From contig JALNQF010000001.1 in the NCBI GenBank assembly GCA_028456385.1, forward strand, positions 1,054,001 through 1,118,000: DNA of 64,000 nucleotides. Direction: 5' to 3'. Of the stretch, positions 1 to 10,572 are shown in pieces. The position numbers were made by a program, and so were the translations under genes. This DNA is from Ophiosphaerella korrae. Lineage: Eukaryota; Ascomycota; Dothideomycetes; Pleosporales; Phaeosphaeriaceae. Every line of letters starts with the position of its first letter. The first letter of the stretch is position 1. A model generated the notes under the pieces. That model saw nothing but the letters and a program-made list of their open reading frames with translations. It was not told where the DNA came from and did not search any database.

Positions 1-36
1 CCTCCTACTGTTTTGTATCCGACTAACAGCCCTCAG

Positions 37-575
37 GCCCTACACCCACAACCACGCCTCCAGCCCGACTCGCACACCGACAATCTTCCGGCCGAAATGA
101 GGACGACTACACGATTTGTGAGCCCTTCACAATCAAGCAAGGTGCCTCGACATGGGCAATGAACTTCAAGGACCCACTCCCTGGTGCCTGGACATTAGAC
201 ATGAACTGCAAGTGGGCAGGTGCCATGACTGCTGCCGACCTGACCTGCTCGGTCAACCAAGGAGGTTTTGCTGCTCCCATGAACGGCACCTCGACGACCG
301 TCATCCCAAAGACTGAGGCTTCGAGTTATGCCGAGATTTTCATGAAGTATGCTGTTGTGAGCGCGTCGGGTGCGGCTTCCGCGGGCGCTTCGCAAACTCC
401 GTCTGGGTCTCGCTCGATAGCGCCTTCACCGGGGGCTTCTGGTCCTGCTGGTTCAGCCGGTGCTTCTGGTGCTGCGAAGCCAACTCAGAGTGCTGGCCTT
501 GGAGCTATCGGTCCTCTTCCAACGGGTGCGATGAAGCTTGCTGGCGTCGTTGCTGCTGTGTTTGTCGCTTTGTAG
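37..575 (+). CDS. Secreted, probably GPI-anchored protein (3' part only)
   Basis: This is the terminal exon of a gene cut by the window edge. The frame is open back to a stop at 24-26. A branch-like GACTAAC (21-27) and a CAG at 34-36 suggest that the visible exon starts at 37. The encoded stretch has a folded-looking domain with Cys in TICEPF, MNCKW and LTCSV. A Ser/Ala/Gly/Pro-rich tail follows, and the protein ends in a hydrophobic segment (KLAGVVAAVFVAL), the layout of a GPI-anchor signal on a fungal cell-surface protein. An NGT sequon is present. The signal peptide would lie outside the window. I do not recognise the family, so only surface localisation is inferred. Confidence 0.65.
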
Positions 576-2333
576 AGAGGAGAGCTGGCTAGAGCGAAAA
601 TTCCGGCAAAATAAAATACAAAAGCATAATTCGCGCGAAGCTTGGATATACTATCTTTATGCTGGGCGAAAGCTAGACTTTGTCTTCTCTACTTAAGTGC
701 TACTAGATACATATATTAATGATGATGCAATTCTACTTCGTGTTCGATTTTGGTAGTTATGCGATGATGTGAAACGAGGAATATTATGAACTGGAGGGGG
801 CAGATTATTGTCGTTGGATCTAGTGGCATGTAATGCTTCTACAGAACTTAAGGCTTTATGGCTACTCTTCCCAGCTTCTACAAATTCAAATCTAGTATAA
901 TTCACGAAAGAGGGTGTGGACTTAGTACCAGTATATATGTGATTACGCAATAGCACGACACTATAATTCTGGCTTACAAGGAAGAAAGTGCAGAGTATGG
1001 AAATGAGGAATAAAGGTTAGAGCATGTGAAGAAAAGACTAAAAATGTATCTGACTTGATTGCAAATACAGTATTTCTTCCGCATCTACATATATCACTAA
1101 TGAGTTTACTCGATGGGGCGAATTAGAACCACCTATATGGGCGATGTATGCTTCTATCTCTATGAGGCCAAGAATAAAGTTGGCTACGAGTAGAATACCG
1201 CGAATGATCCTGGTGCAGATGCACAGCCTGTGTTGCGATGCCTGCAGGACTTTCGTAGCTGCAGCCTATATACACTGTTCTATTCAAAATAATTACCGTT
1301 GTTGATTATTTTTCACCTTTTAGTAGGCTATTGGGCGTAGTGGGGTAAATTTACCGTCATACAGTGCCCAAAATAGACGGCCACATCTCTCGGGTATCGT
1401 CATCCTCTTCGTTATTACCTAGGTATCACCCATAGGTTCTACTTTCCCTTTTTTATTATTAGAAATACCATTCTCTACCTTCAAAATATTGGCCAAACTG
1501 CCTCTACTCTTTGCAATCTTAAAATGCTGTTGACCAAAGCACTAGAAATATTGCGCTCTCTACCAGTAAGACCAAAGCTATATCTTATAGGATACATCAT
1601 ACTGCGTTCTAGTCATACGATGCTGGAGTACCTACTCCTGCTCTACTTATTATAATACCTCAAAACATCCCGAACAGACGTAAAGAAGGTTAGGCTATTA
1701 TTTTTTATGCAATATTTGTATCTTCTCGAATTACGGAGAAGAGAGCTCTTTAAGCATCTGCTCTATGAATACTTAGGTAGTATGTCCAAGTCTTCTACCA
1801 ATAAAGCTGGAGTTTTTTTTTCGCGCATGCGTTACCATATCGCGTCGTTAGGTTTGTAGACGAGCTGGAGATAGAACTAAAAATAGTATCGTTAGTATCG
1901 TTAGTTCTTCATTCAAATTTGAACCCACCTACCACCTGACTGTCTAGGCACCTATAACTGCTTCAATCGTAGCCGGTAGTTTCGAGCAGTGTATGATCCT
2001 TCATTAATTATTTCTTGTCATATTTTTTATTAAATTACTTTTTGTAACTTTCCTGCTTTGTTCCGGTTAATCTCAACACAATGCCACCGAATACATGCAT
2101 AACGCCCATAAAATTACGTGAGTACGTGTACATTCTTTAGCTATCGTTAACACTATCCTTGTATTGACTCCACACAAAGTTGGAACCATCTTTGACTACG
2201 TAGTATAAAGTAGGGATATTATAATATACCTGCGCTGGGTAAAGTATCAGTCTTGATATCTTGGTTTGATTCCTCCAACATCCCACCATTCCATGGTTTT
2301 CTGGTTGGCAAGACCTCCTGACCATCAACAGAA
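576..2333. other. AT-rich gene-free stretch
   Basis: No open frame here looks like a gene. The DNA is rich in TA dinucleotides and short A/T runs and resembles the RIP-type AT-rich DNA seen further right. The first about 100 bases would hold the 3' UTR of the preceding gene. I saw no RNA gene or intact repeat. Confidence 0.5.
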
Positions 2334-3197
2334 ATGGCAAAAATTTGGGAGAAAGGCCTAGTAGCTGACCCAGAACTGCAAAATGAAAATTTTTCCAGTC
2401 AGCCTGTTCGCTATACTTCGGCACCATCATGGACCAGTTTGGGAGATGAGTTAGAAGTACGGCTCAGCGAAGGAGACCAGAGTCTGCATGAAGAGCGGTC
2501 CTCACCAGTCAATGTAAGGCTATTGACCCAGTCAGAGATATCTCGTACATGCCTCGAACGGGATGAATGGCGTTCTCTCGCACACCACCAGCAACAGCGA
2601 CTCATTTCACAAAATAAAAAATACATGGATATATTAATTGAAGTTCGAAACAATCACAGGGAAATCACTACGCTTCGCGCCCAACAACGGGAATCAGATT
2701 ACACTATTCAGCTGTTGACGGGTAAACTGCATGATAAAATTTCCGAATTAGATACACTGGAGGACAGAATTGATGTTTCAGAGGGTCGAATTAAAAAGCT
2801 GTATCAAAGTGATCGCAGAAAGGGAAAACAGGCGGCTTACTCTCTCCAAGTGAAGACTGCGTTAATTAATTTCTATTACAAAGCGGAAGCAAGCTATAAG
2901 ACGGCTGAGAATCGGGTTAAGCATTGGAAAGACGAGGTGCTTCAGCTCCGAGAGGCACTTACTCTATCCGTCCTACGGGTCCAAGAGTTAGAGAAATATG
3001 GCGCGTCACTTATCGATGCTTTAGATCTTTGCGATGACCTAGATGATACAGTTGAGACAGAAGGAGGCGATGGGGGCAATGATACACTAAGTGTATCTGT
3101 AGCTAAGGACACTTTCAGAGCTATAATTGAAGATACAACGGCCATGAAGCAGAAAGGAGAGTGGCAAGAGCTGTTGCCAGAGGAGTGGGTGTGTTAG
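2334..3197 (+). CDS. Uncharacterised coiled-coil protein
   Basis: An intron-free frame of 287 residues, starting at the first ATG after an in-frame stop. From about residue 75 to 235 it is strongly helical and charged, with heptad-like spacing (for example KLHDKISELDTLEDRIDVSE and LRVQELEKYG), so an extended coiled coil is likely. The N-terminus is polar and probably disordered. The C-terminus has an acidic patch (DLCDDLDDTVETEGGDGGND) and ends in EEWVC. No catalytic motif, signal peptide or membrane segment is visible. It lies in AT-rich, transposon-bearing DNA, yet its composition is normal coding and the frame is intact, which argues for a real, perhaps lineage-specific gene. Function unknown. 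Confidence 0.6.
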   Translation: MAKIWEKGLVADPELQNENFSSQPVRYTSAPSWTSLGDELEVRLSEGDQSLHEERSSPVNVRLLTQSEISRTCLERDEWRSLAHHQQQRLISQNKKYMDILIEVRNNHREITTLRAQQRESDYTIQLLTGKLHDKISELDTLEDRIDVSEGRIKKLYQSDRRKGKQAAYSLQVKTALINFYYKAEASYKTAENRVKHWKDEVLQLREALTLSVLRVQELEKYGASLIDALDLCDDLDDTVETEGGDGGNDTLSVSVAKDTFRAIIEDTTAMKQKGEWQELLPEEWVC

Positions 3198-3504
3198 GAT
3201 CGACAACGTTAGCCATCCTTCAGGGCAGGACCCTTATTACGAGATCACAAGTGTCATTCACTTCTAGCGCTGATGGCTTAGATATTGTATGAATAAGTGC
3301 AGAGTTAGCATAATAGATATTGGATTTCCTTCGCAGCAGCCAAAATCCGACGAGACAATCTCCTTTACCGTGATTTCAAGTGAAACATGACGTAAATATA
3401 AAACATGGTACCTTATGCTTTGGGCTCGTTTTTCTGACTTCACGTAGTTAACAAGGTTAATGTAGATTGGTTGCCTTCTGGTTGATAGCGAATTTATAAA
3501 TACA
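3198..3504. other. Spacer after the coiled-coil gene
   Basis: AT-rich spacer between the coiled-coil gene and the left inverted repeat. It presumably contains the 3' UTR. No other feature seen. Confidence 0.4.
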
Positions 3505-4040
3505 ATAACGTCTATCCCTACGTTGCAGGACGTACGGTGTAACGGGACACGTTCGCATTTTAGAGCCTTACAACCTCTTGTTCCTTACTCTATAAATATG
3601 TAGTCAGCGGGATAATGTTCTAGAATTAATGTTCTTCCAGCCTATCAGTCTCCGACGAGCCTTACTATAATGTTGGTTGTGCTGTAGATCGTTTTATTAC
3701 TATTGTCAAACGACTCTTTGTCAATATCCCCCTGTATATAAGCAATGTCAAGAGTCTGTCAAGAAAATGGAGGGTCTGATGCAAAGTATAATCAAGAAAG
3801 ATAACTGTATTTTGCTTTAATAGTAGCTTTTAGCTTGTAAAGATGGAGTCCGGCAGTTTCGCCGGGCGGGAGCAGAGATCGTGAAAAGTGTCTCATAGCG
3901 TTGGGATGTGCTAGCGAATCTTAGCGTGCAGTAGGCCTGCAGTAGCGTGCTCAGATTTCGCTGTATGCTATTGTAACAAATTCGACGCTATACCTACAAT
4001 AGATTGACTGCTTACAACGGAGAGCGGCTGTGGCGCATGC
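3505..4040 (+). repeat. Left arm of a ~0.5 kb imperfect inverted repeat
   Basis: The reverse complement of this segment recurs at about 9285-9797. Shared landmarks in order are TGTAACGGGACACGTTCGCA, CTCTTGTTCCTTA, a GCGGGATAATGTT block, a TTGTGCTGTAGATC block, GCATCAGACCCTC (on the other strand), CCGGCAGTTTCGC, and TTGTAACAAATTCGACGCTA near the inner end. The arms differ by many substitutions and small gaps. The right arm is the 5' flank of the HET-NACHT-WD pseudogene, so this arm is either the other terminal repeat of an element or the promoter remnant of a second, inverted gene copy. Confidence 0.75.
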
Positions 4041-4325
4041 CGCGAGCTTTCTGGAAGTCTTTACGACCACTTGCTGGAACTGCCCGCGAGCAACCCTTCT
4101 TGGTCGCCTCAGATGCTAAAGAGAAAAATGCAAATAGCAAGAATGCGATTTTTAGAATCCACTCGGTAGTGTTGCATGGGGACAGCTGCTCCGTCGTAGG
4201 ATTCTCGAAGCTTCGATGTAGCAACACACGGCTTATATATTTGTATGTATCCCCGTCTCCCAATAAAATAGAGTTAAGAAGAGAGAAAAGAAAGAGATGA
4301 TGAATCTTTATGTTATCAATAACAT

Positions 4326-4360
4326 ACAAGGGGGGTGCAAGTAGGACTGAGTAATTGTGG
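4326..4360 (+). repeat. Short inner inverted repeat, left copy
   Basis: The block starting ACAAGGGGGGTGCAAGTAGG and ending TAATTGTGGG is repeated in inverse orientation at about 5750-5785 with one difference (GTAGG versus GTGGG). The right copy lies directly after the stop codon of the HET-NACHT-WD pseudogene, so this left copy looks like the 3' flank of a second, inverted and mostly deleted copy of that gene. Confidence 0.7.
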
Positions 4361-4859
4361 GTCTCACGCATAGGCTATAGAAACTCATCGAGGCTTCCAC
4401 GGAAGCTGTATTTTGTGTACAAATACGAGCTTTTTTAGAACGCCAGATATCTTAGCATGCTCACTCAGCAAAATACCTAAAACACCTCGCTGTTGCCTTG
4501 CCCGAGATAAATGAGTTCGAATCTACACCCTGCACTATTAGGCTAGTTAGCATTACTAGCAAATCTCTTAAGAGCTTAGGAGACTATATGACGCTGTATT
4601 AAGGGTAGTATTTCTCCTAATTAGCTTTATAGGCGCAAGCCTTTGATTAATACTTTTACAAGAAGACGCCTGGTTTTTTATGCTATGTTATATCGCAGCT
4701 CTACCCCACTGCGCCAAACAAACCTAAAAAGGTAACCAAGTATTCAACAACGTTGAATACAGGAGTAGAACAGTATATATTGCCCAAGGGCCCTCGCCCT
4801 TGTCTTGCGCTTTGCGCAGCTACGGCCTACTGCGGCCTGCAGCGTGACATGCTACTACT

Positions 4860-5667
4860 AGTCGTAAGCAAAGGCTTAAGCCCTACACTAAGATTATAGC
4901 TAAGCTTAGTATCTACGTAGATCTAAAGACTATTACAAAAGCCTTCTATAAAGAGCGCTACTACTAACGCGTTACTACTAAAAAAGTATAGCTTAACGCA
5001 GAGCACATACAAAAAGAGTTATTATTTAGCAACTTTATAGTTTCTTAGGGTAATAAAGACTAGGCGCGTATTATATAGAGTAATAAGGCAACGCTTAGGT
5101 TAGGGTACGAGAAGTTGTACGTTACTTAGCGCCCTAAAGAAAAGTTCTTGCCTAACTACTACGTCCCTAAGTTTTAAGACTTTGTTAGCTTATTTATATA
5201 GGCTTATATTAGTAGAGATAGTAGTAAAGATCTCCTTTTAATCTAGGATTAAGAGATATTAGGGAATTAGAACTCTTAATTAGACTATTAAAATGTATAG
5301 CTGTATATTAAGAGCTTCTAGTAGGAGCACAAGATATTTTAAGTAGGGATTAGTAACTTAGTATTTATGTAGGATAGTTTAAGCGTACACATAGCTAAAA
5401 ACACTATAAGATTCCTATATAACAAGGCTGTATACCTACTCTAGTAGCCCTTTAACTTACTTAATCTAAATCCTATTAAGAATCTATAGCGATTACTTAA
5501 GAGTAGAGTGCGTAAAAGATACCTTAAGAGAAAAGAGGAGCTTAAGAGGTATATTAAGAAAGAATAGGCGCGTAATACTCCTTAGGAAATAAGGCGATAT
5601 ACAGGAAATATAAATGAACGTTGTAGGGCAGTAATAGAGGCGAGGGGAGGCTATACGCTATATTGAG
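4860..5667 (+). pseudogene. RIP-decayed Tc1/mariner-like transposase
   Basis: Reading the plus strand through many in-frame TAG/TAA codons gives a recognisable Tc1/mariner-type transposase. The C-terminal part is clearest. A VHIAKNTIRFL stretch (the D-x-A-x-x-H-x-A-K block around the second catalytic Asp) is followed by NLNPIKNL and a third-acidic-residue region, a basic RLLKSRVRKRY block, and a terminal RCRAVIEARGGYT stretch. Most stops look like CAG/CAA or TGG codons changed to TAG/TAA, and TA dinucleotides are very abundant, as RIP produces. The element is dead. Its outer ends are not resolved; AT-rich DNA from about 4400 to 5720 may all belong to it. It sits between the two inner inverted repeats. 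Confidence 0.8.
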
Positions 5668-5749
5668 GCATTTACGCGGTCTTTTTTTGTATAGTAATAC
5701 AATACAATACATGACTGATTCTATGGGCTTCGGTGGCCTCAGCTCCTAG

Positions 5750-5785
5750 GGCCCACAATTACTCAGTCCCACTTGCACCCCCCTT
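5750..5785 (-). repeat. Short inner inverted repeat, right copy
   Basis: Inverse copy of the block at 4326-4360. It starts a few bases after the stop of the minus-strand HET-NACHT-WD pseudogene and so is its natural 3' flank. Confidence 0.7.
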
Positions 5786-5788
5786 GTA

Positions 5789-8771
5789 TCATCTAAGTCC
5801 AAGGTTAATACTGCAAGTCCATACCCTTCCAGAGCTAACACCTATTGCAACTATATTCCCGGACACAGCCGAGCATGATCGCCGGTACTCGGATGGTATC
5901 CATAGAATGTTGTTGCCGGCATACTTGATCCATATGCCATCTGAGCTAAGATTTGTGCCTACATGCAGGGGGCTTTTAAGTTCGGCGATATCTCTCATGC
6001 TAGGAACTTCTAGACTCTCAAGATTAATAGTACCTATTTCAGTGTAAAGATGGGAGCCTGTAGGGTTAAAGGATAAGTGATGAAGAGATTTTCCAATATT
6101 AAATGTCTGCAGGCATGCGCCGCTGCTCGCATCCCAGATCTTGATAGTCTTGTCCCACGACGCCGATGCTAGCTGGGCCAAGTCGTGCGAGAAGGCCACT
6201 GACATGACGGGGTCGCTATGGCCCTCGAGCGTCTGCAGGCACGCACTCCAGCCGTCACTCATAGCTGGTTTAATAGTAATTCCTTCTGGCGCTTCGTGCT
6301 GAAACAGCTGTCTAATCAAACTACCTGTTAGACTGAACAACAGCGCGGAGACATATGTTTGGAGGGGGTAACTTTCAATCGCTTTTTTGTGGTACATGAG
6401 GAATCGTCGTGCGTCTTGAACAAGCTGAGTAAGTTCATTTTCGTCTTGCATTTCCTAGTTACGTTAGTACTTAGAAGTAGTACGTTATCTAGACGTATGA
6501 TGTCTGAATGCTGTACCTGCGAAAGTGACCATAGTTTAGATGTTGATATTACTCCCTTTTCTATACTGTTGCATAGACTAAGTCCTTCGAGCCAGTAGAG
6601 ATACTTCCCTGTCATAAAAACATCAATTACACCGCCTTCTAGCAGATCATGTGAGTAGCTTGCTGGAGATGCACGGTTGGAGTCGCAAATATGGTCGATC
6701 CAGTAGACGCACGAGTAGCGTGCAGTCGCAAGCGGGTCAGGGTTGGGTATTTCTACCTCGCCTATCGAGATACCAAGCTGCACCAAATTATACATATCGC
6801 GTTCCAGCGTGCTAGACATGAGCTTGAGTGACTGAGTGAAAAGGTTATAATGCATCTCACTCTGAGACGGAAGCGCCATAGTTTGCATCTTGTCGCTTAG
6901 ATAGTCTTTAGCTGACTGATGAACGAGGTAGACCTGCTCATCGCGGATCGTAAGGAACGAACCGCACATAGCTATGACTTTCCGTACAGTCTCCGCCAAC
7001 ATCGTAGCCCGCCCTGATAGTCTGCACAAGCTGCCCATCTCGGTGAGGTAAAGCGGACGGTATGCGACTGCTGCAGTACAGAGCAGAGACCGACAGGTGC
7101 TCACATTCCTTGTCGGGAGCTGCTGGATATGGTCCATCATGCGATCGTACAGCTGATGCAAGCCAGCTAGCGCTTCTTCCACCACCGCTAGAGGGTCCCA
7201 GCTCTCAGGCTTCTCGAGCTCTTGCATCATCAGAGCAACCCAGAGAAAGGTGCCATTCGCCTTTCTGCGCAGCTCACCCCGCACCTGCTCCCGCAGATTA
7301 TCCTCTCCAACTGAATCAAGATAAGAGAGCTTATAATCGATATAAACATCAACAGCTTGAGCTACATGCTCTGCGATCTGCTTCGGCTCCAGGCTCAGCT
7401 TGGCTTCATCGCCGATCGACTTGAGCTTCTGCTCGATATGACCCTCGTTTCGACTTGACATCAGCCACTTCACACGAGGCGACGATGCGGTAGTACGGAC
7501 AATCAGGTCTAGGAACTTAGGCAGATCTACCACGCATTCATCGAGAGCACCAGTGACTAGATAGCTTATTTGTATATTCTTGTCCCGCGTCATGTTCATA
7601 AATATTTCAGACAAGGCTATCCAGGCATTCGCATCTTCGAATAAAGTTTTGCCAGCGTGATCTTACTTCTTGCGGATATGCGACATAAGTAGCGGTTGCT
7701 GGTCCACAAGCATGTACAACAGTCCACGTAGCACCGCCGTGGCGCTGTTGATGCGCGAGTCGGTCGCTTGGCAGAAAAAGTATGATAGAACAGTGGATCT
7801 AGGCATCGAGCTGTGCAGCTCATTGATGATGCCGCAGAGCATCATCGTCTTGCCTTTATCAGGATCGCCTTTTACCCACAGTAGTCGGCTGGCCAGATCC
7901 TGATGCCAACGCTGGAAGGTTTCGTTGTCGAGAACCCAGCGGCAGGAGTCTGCTAGTAGCCCACCCTTTGTATCTTCAATACGCTTCTTGTCATCACGCG
8001 GATCCGTGTGCCGTATGTCTTGAATGCATCTTTCCCCTTTATGGATTTCGTCCGTCAGACGTCTGAACGCGCTTGCCGCCCCTTCGCTGTAAGCCGGCGC
8101 TATCTCAACACCAAAGATGCCCGATAATGAATACCATGCATCTTCGTCACGTTTGGTCTCCCTGTCGCCTTTCCACCGCAGCCGCTCGTCGATGCTAAAG
8201 CAGGAGAGAGGAGCTCCGTCGAGCACTTCGTGCGGTATACCTGTGATTTTGTAGATTAGTGGCTTTAGCGTCACCTTGTCGCCAAGCTTCTCTCGTTCCT
8301 TAGAAAAGAACTCGACTGTACGCGGGGCAAGAAGCTCTTGAAATGTCCAACCACGGGCGAACCATCGGCTTGACGTGAAAGCAGGCTCCCAAATAGATTC
8401 GTTAAGCATACTGTTGGCTTTCAGCTTCCTTGTTGATACGTCTGATAGGTATACATAGCATTTGGTCGCGTTTTGGTACCAACGAAACATGGACCTGATA
8501 GCCCATGAATGCTCAGCCTGGTCTGATGTATCAATGCAGCATGTGTCAATCTAAAAGTACTGCAGACTATCATGCCGTGCCTGTTCTCCACAGAAGCGAA
8601 TCTTCTCGTAGCAGGCTTAGCCTTGCCGTCTCCATTTTCAAGGTCTGCAAAGGCCACCTCTTCGTCATCTGCTCCCCAGGTATGCGAAAGTATTGCGTAA
8701 GGAGGTACCTCGTTATCGTCGAAGCGGATGATAGTGAACTCTCCATCTCCTTTGTGCTTCAGAAGGCGCAT
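5789..8771 (-). pseudogene. HET-NACHT-WD40 STAND protein, inactivated
   Basis: In order on the minus strand: a HET domain starting MRLL (ATG at 8771; PPYAILSHTWG, IDTCCIDTSDQAE, MFRWYQNA, GWTFQELLAP), a NACHT domain with P-loop GDPDKGKT and Walker B-like ALDEC, a helical region, and a C-terminus with one good WD40 repeat (CLQTLEGHSDPVMSVAFS...TIKIWD) plus a degenerate remainder. A 62-nt intron (6516-6455: GTACAG, TACTAAC, CTAG) joins the NACHT and WD parts in frame. Lesions: a one-base loss near 8609-8615 in the HET domain, a TAG at 8551-8553 where the family has Trp, and a TAA at 7663-7665 inside the NACHT domain. Intact relatives (het-d/het-e/HNWD type) act in heterokaryon incompatibility and cell death. 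This copy cannot make the full protein. Confidence 0.85.
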
Positions 8772-9284
8772 CGATTCGGGTAGATATAGGATAGGCGCAT
8801 GCGGTAGGACAAGATACAAGAGGCTTGATACGGCAGCCTGGTAGGAGAGTGTGGCGGCAATAACTGGCTTCGCTGTTTACGTAGAGGTCAGCCTAAGGAG
8901 AGGAGAACGAGCAGCTGTACAGCTCCCGACACTATGATAGCAAAGAAGCGTTCTGAGAATCGCGAGCTGAGGCTGGTCCTGTATCGTATTCTTGGTTTGA
9001 CGATGGCGGCGCACCATGCCTTAGGCGGCAGCCAGTTGCAAGGCTGTGCAGCTGCTGCAACGACGCTGCGTAGATCCTCAGCGTGACTGCACACCGGTAG
9101 TTTCGCCCATGATGGCGCGTACACGCTTGCTAATGGACTAGTTGACAGATAGCACTGATATCCGCAAAATGCGTGTCGAAGACGATGGGGGAATTGTGCA
9201 CCGTGGAGAGCGTCTCCGGGGAGCGCAGCTCAGTGCTATGATTGAGGCAGCGTCCTCATGGCGAGGCTGAGCAGCTGACTCTGC
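8772..9284. other. 5' flank of the HET-NACHT-WD pseudogene
   Basis: Upstream region of the minus-strand pseudogene up to the right inverted-repeat arm. No gene is recognised. It has no obvious counterpart beside the left arm. Confidence 0.4.
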
Positions 9285-9797
9285 CAACTTACGCCACAGC
9301 AACTCTCAGCAATTGATCTGTTGTACGTGTAGCGTCGAATTTGTTACAATAGTATACAGTGATAAAGCTAGCTGCACGCTAATACTTGCTAGTGCATCTT
9401 GACGCTATGGGCCACTTTTCAAGATCTTCAATCCCACCCTGCGAAACTGCCGGACACTATCTCTACTAGCTTAGCGCTGGTATTGAATTTTATTACGATC
9501 ATCTCCCTCAATTCAACTTTGCATCAGACCCTCTGATTTACTAACATACTCTTTGACTCGTGGATAGATAGGGGGGTATCAACGACGGGTCATTTGAGGA
9601 CAGTAACAAAATGATCTACAGCACAACTAACATTACAGTAGGGCTCGTTAGAGACTAAATAGACTAGAAGAGCATTGGTTTTATAACATTATCCCGCTGA
9701 CTATGTGTTTATAGAATTAAGGAACAAGAGGTTGCGAGGCTCCAAGTGCGAACGTGTCCCGTTACACGTGCGTCCCGCGACGTAGATAGACGTTAAT
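9285..9797 (-). repeat. Right arm of the ~0.5 kb imperfect inverted repeat
   Basis: Reverse-complement partner of 3505-4040. The outer limit is near AGACGTTAATAGGG and the inner limit near the CGCCACAG block at about 9290. The two arms enclose about 5.2 kb that holds the Tc1/mariner remnant and the HET-NACHT-WD pseudogene. I saw no convincing target-site duplication outside the arms. Confidence 0.75.
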
Positions 9798-10155
9798 AGG
9801 GCTCTTTTATTATCGAGTATAATGCACTTCAATCTCCTCAATGACAATATACGACTTCACGAAAATATGATATAATTTGCTTATGTGCACGACTCTTCAA
9901 AGGATTGCGAGGAGAATCATGAGAATGAGGAGAGGTAAACTGACTGCACTCCACCTTTCTTGCTAAGATCTTGGCTGCTGTCATCTTACCATTACAGCTC
10001 CCCATGACCCAAGACTAGAATAATTCTAGTACCCAAATAATGGAATATAAGTTCCAATCCAACTTCACAGTAACCATAAACTCCCATAAATTTGACAGAT
10101 ACAGCGTGCTACGTGCAATAATCATTAAAGCGCTGTCAATGGATACTGCGCCATC
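9798..10155. other. Spacer
   Basis: AT-rich spacer between the inverted-repeat element and the CaaX-protein gene. It presumably contains that gene's promoter. No specific site identified. Confidence 0.35.
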
Positions 10156-10572
10156 ATGCCTATTTCTCCGCAAAACAACCTACAAGTCACCTCGAACAGG
10201 GGTACGGAAACCCCACTATCTCCATATATACCAAAACCAAGAGTGAAGCAATTTGACGATCTACCATACACACAAGAACTTCAGCCTGGCTTCTCGTCTT
10301 CAATGGTACGACACAAGTCCAGTCCCTCAAATACACCCACAGACTCCTCAAGTCAATCATTTAAATTAAAATGGCAACAACTCAAAGCAGAAAACAAAGA
10401 ACGCAAAGCAATGAATAAGCACATCACACCCGATCAAGCTCAACGTATGTCTGGACACGATAATTTGGGCTATGCTTCAACCGATGAGAGAGAACGGGAT
10501 AAACAAAGTATGCAAAATGAAAACAGGACAGTAAAGACAGGAGGGATGGGCCATGGGTGTATAATAATGTAG
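10156..10572 (+). CDS. Small protein with C-terminal CaaX box
   Basis: An uninterrupted frame of 138 residues. The protein is polar, Ser/Thr/Gln-rich and mostly disordered-looking. It has a short motif region (YTQELQPGFSSSMVRHKSSPS), a Lys/Glu-rich helix (LKWQQLKAENKERKAMNKH), then ITPDQAQRMSGHDNLGYAS. It ends MGHGCIIM, a Cys-aliphatic-aliphatic-Met box of the kind recognised by farnesyltransferase. I infer a prenylated, membrane-attached small protein. No signal peptide or membrane helix is present. Function unknown. The CaaX box at the exact C-terminus supports the frame and stop as real. Confidence 0.7.
   Translation: MPISPQNNLQVTSNRGTETPLSPYIPKPRVKQFDDLPYTQELQPGFSSSMVRHKSSPSNTPTDSSSQSFKLKWQQLKAENKERKAMNKHITPDQAQRMSGHDNLGYASTDERERDKQSMQNENRTVKTGGMGHGCIIM

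Noticed and set aside
4012..4371. Minus-strand frame of 119 codons beside the left repeat arm
   Set aside because: It runs across the repeat arm and the short inverted repeat, has no family features, and is explained as flank sequence.
4497..4720. tRNA-like pieces (GAGTTCGAATC near 4513; TTTGGCGCAGTGGGGTAGAGC on minus near 4715)
   Set aside because: They lie on different strands at the wrong spacing, and no cloverleaf can be drawn.
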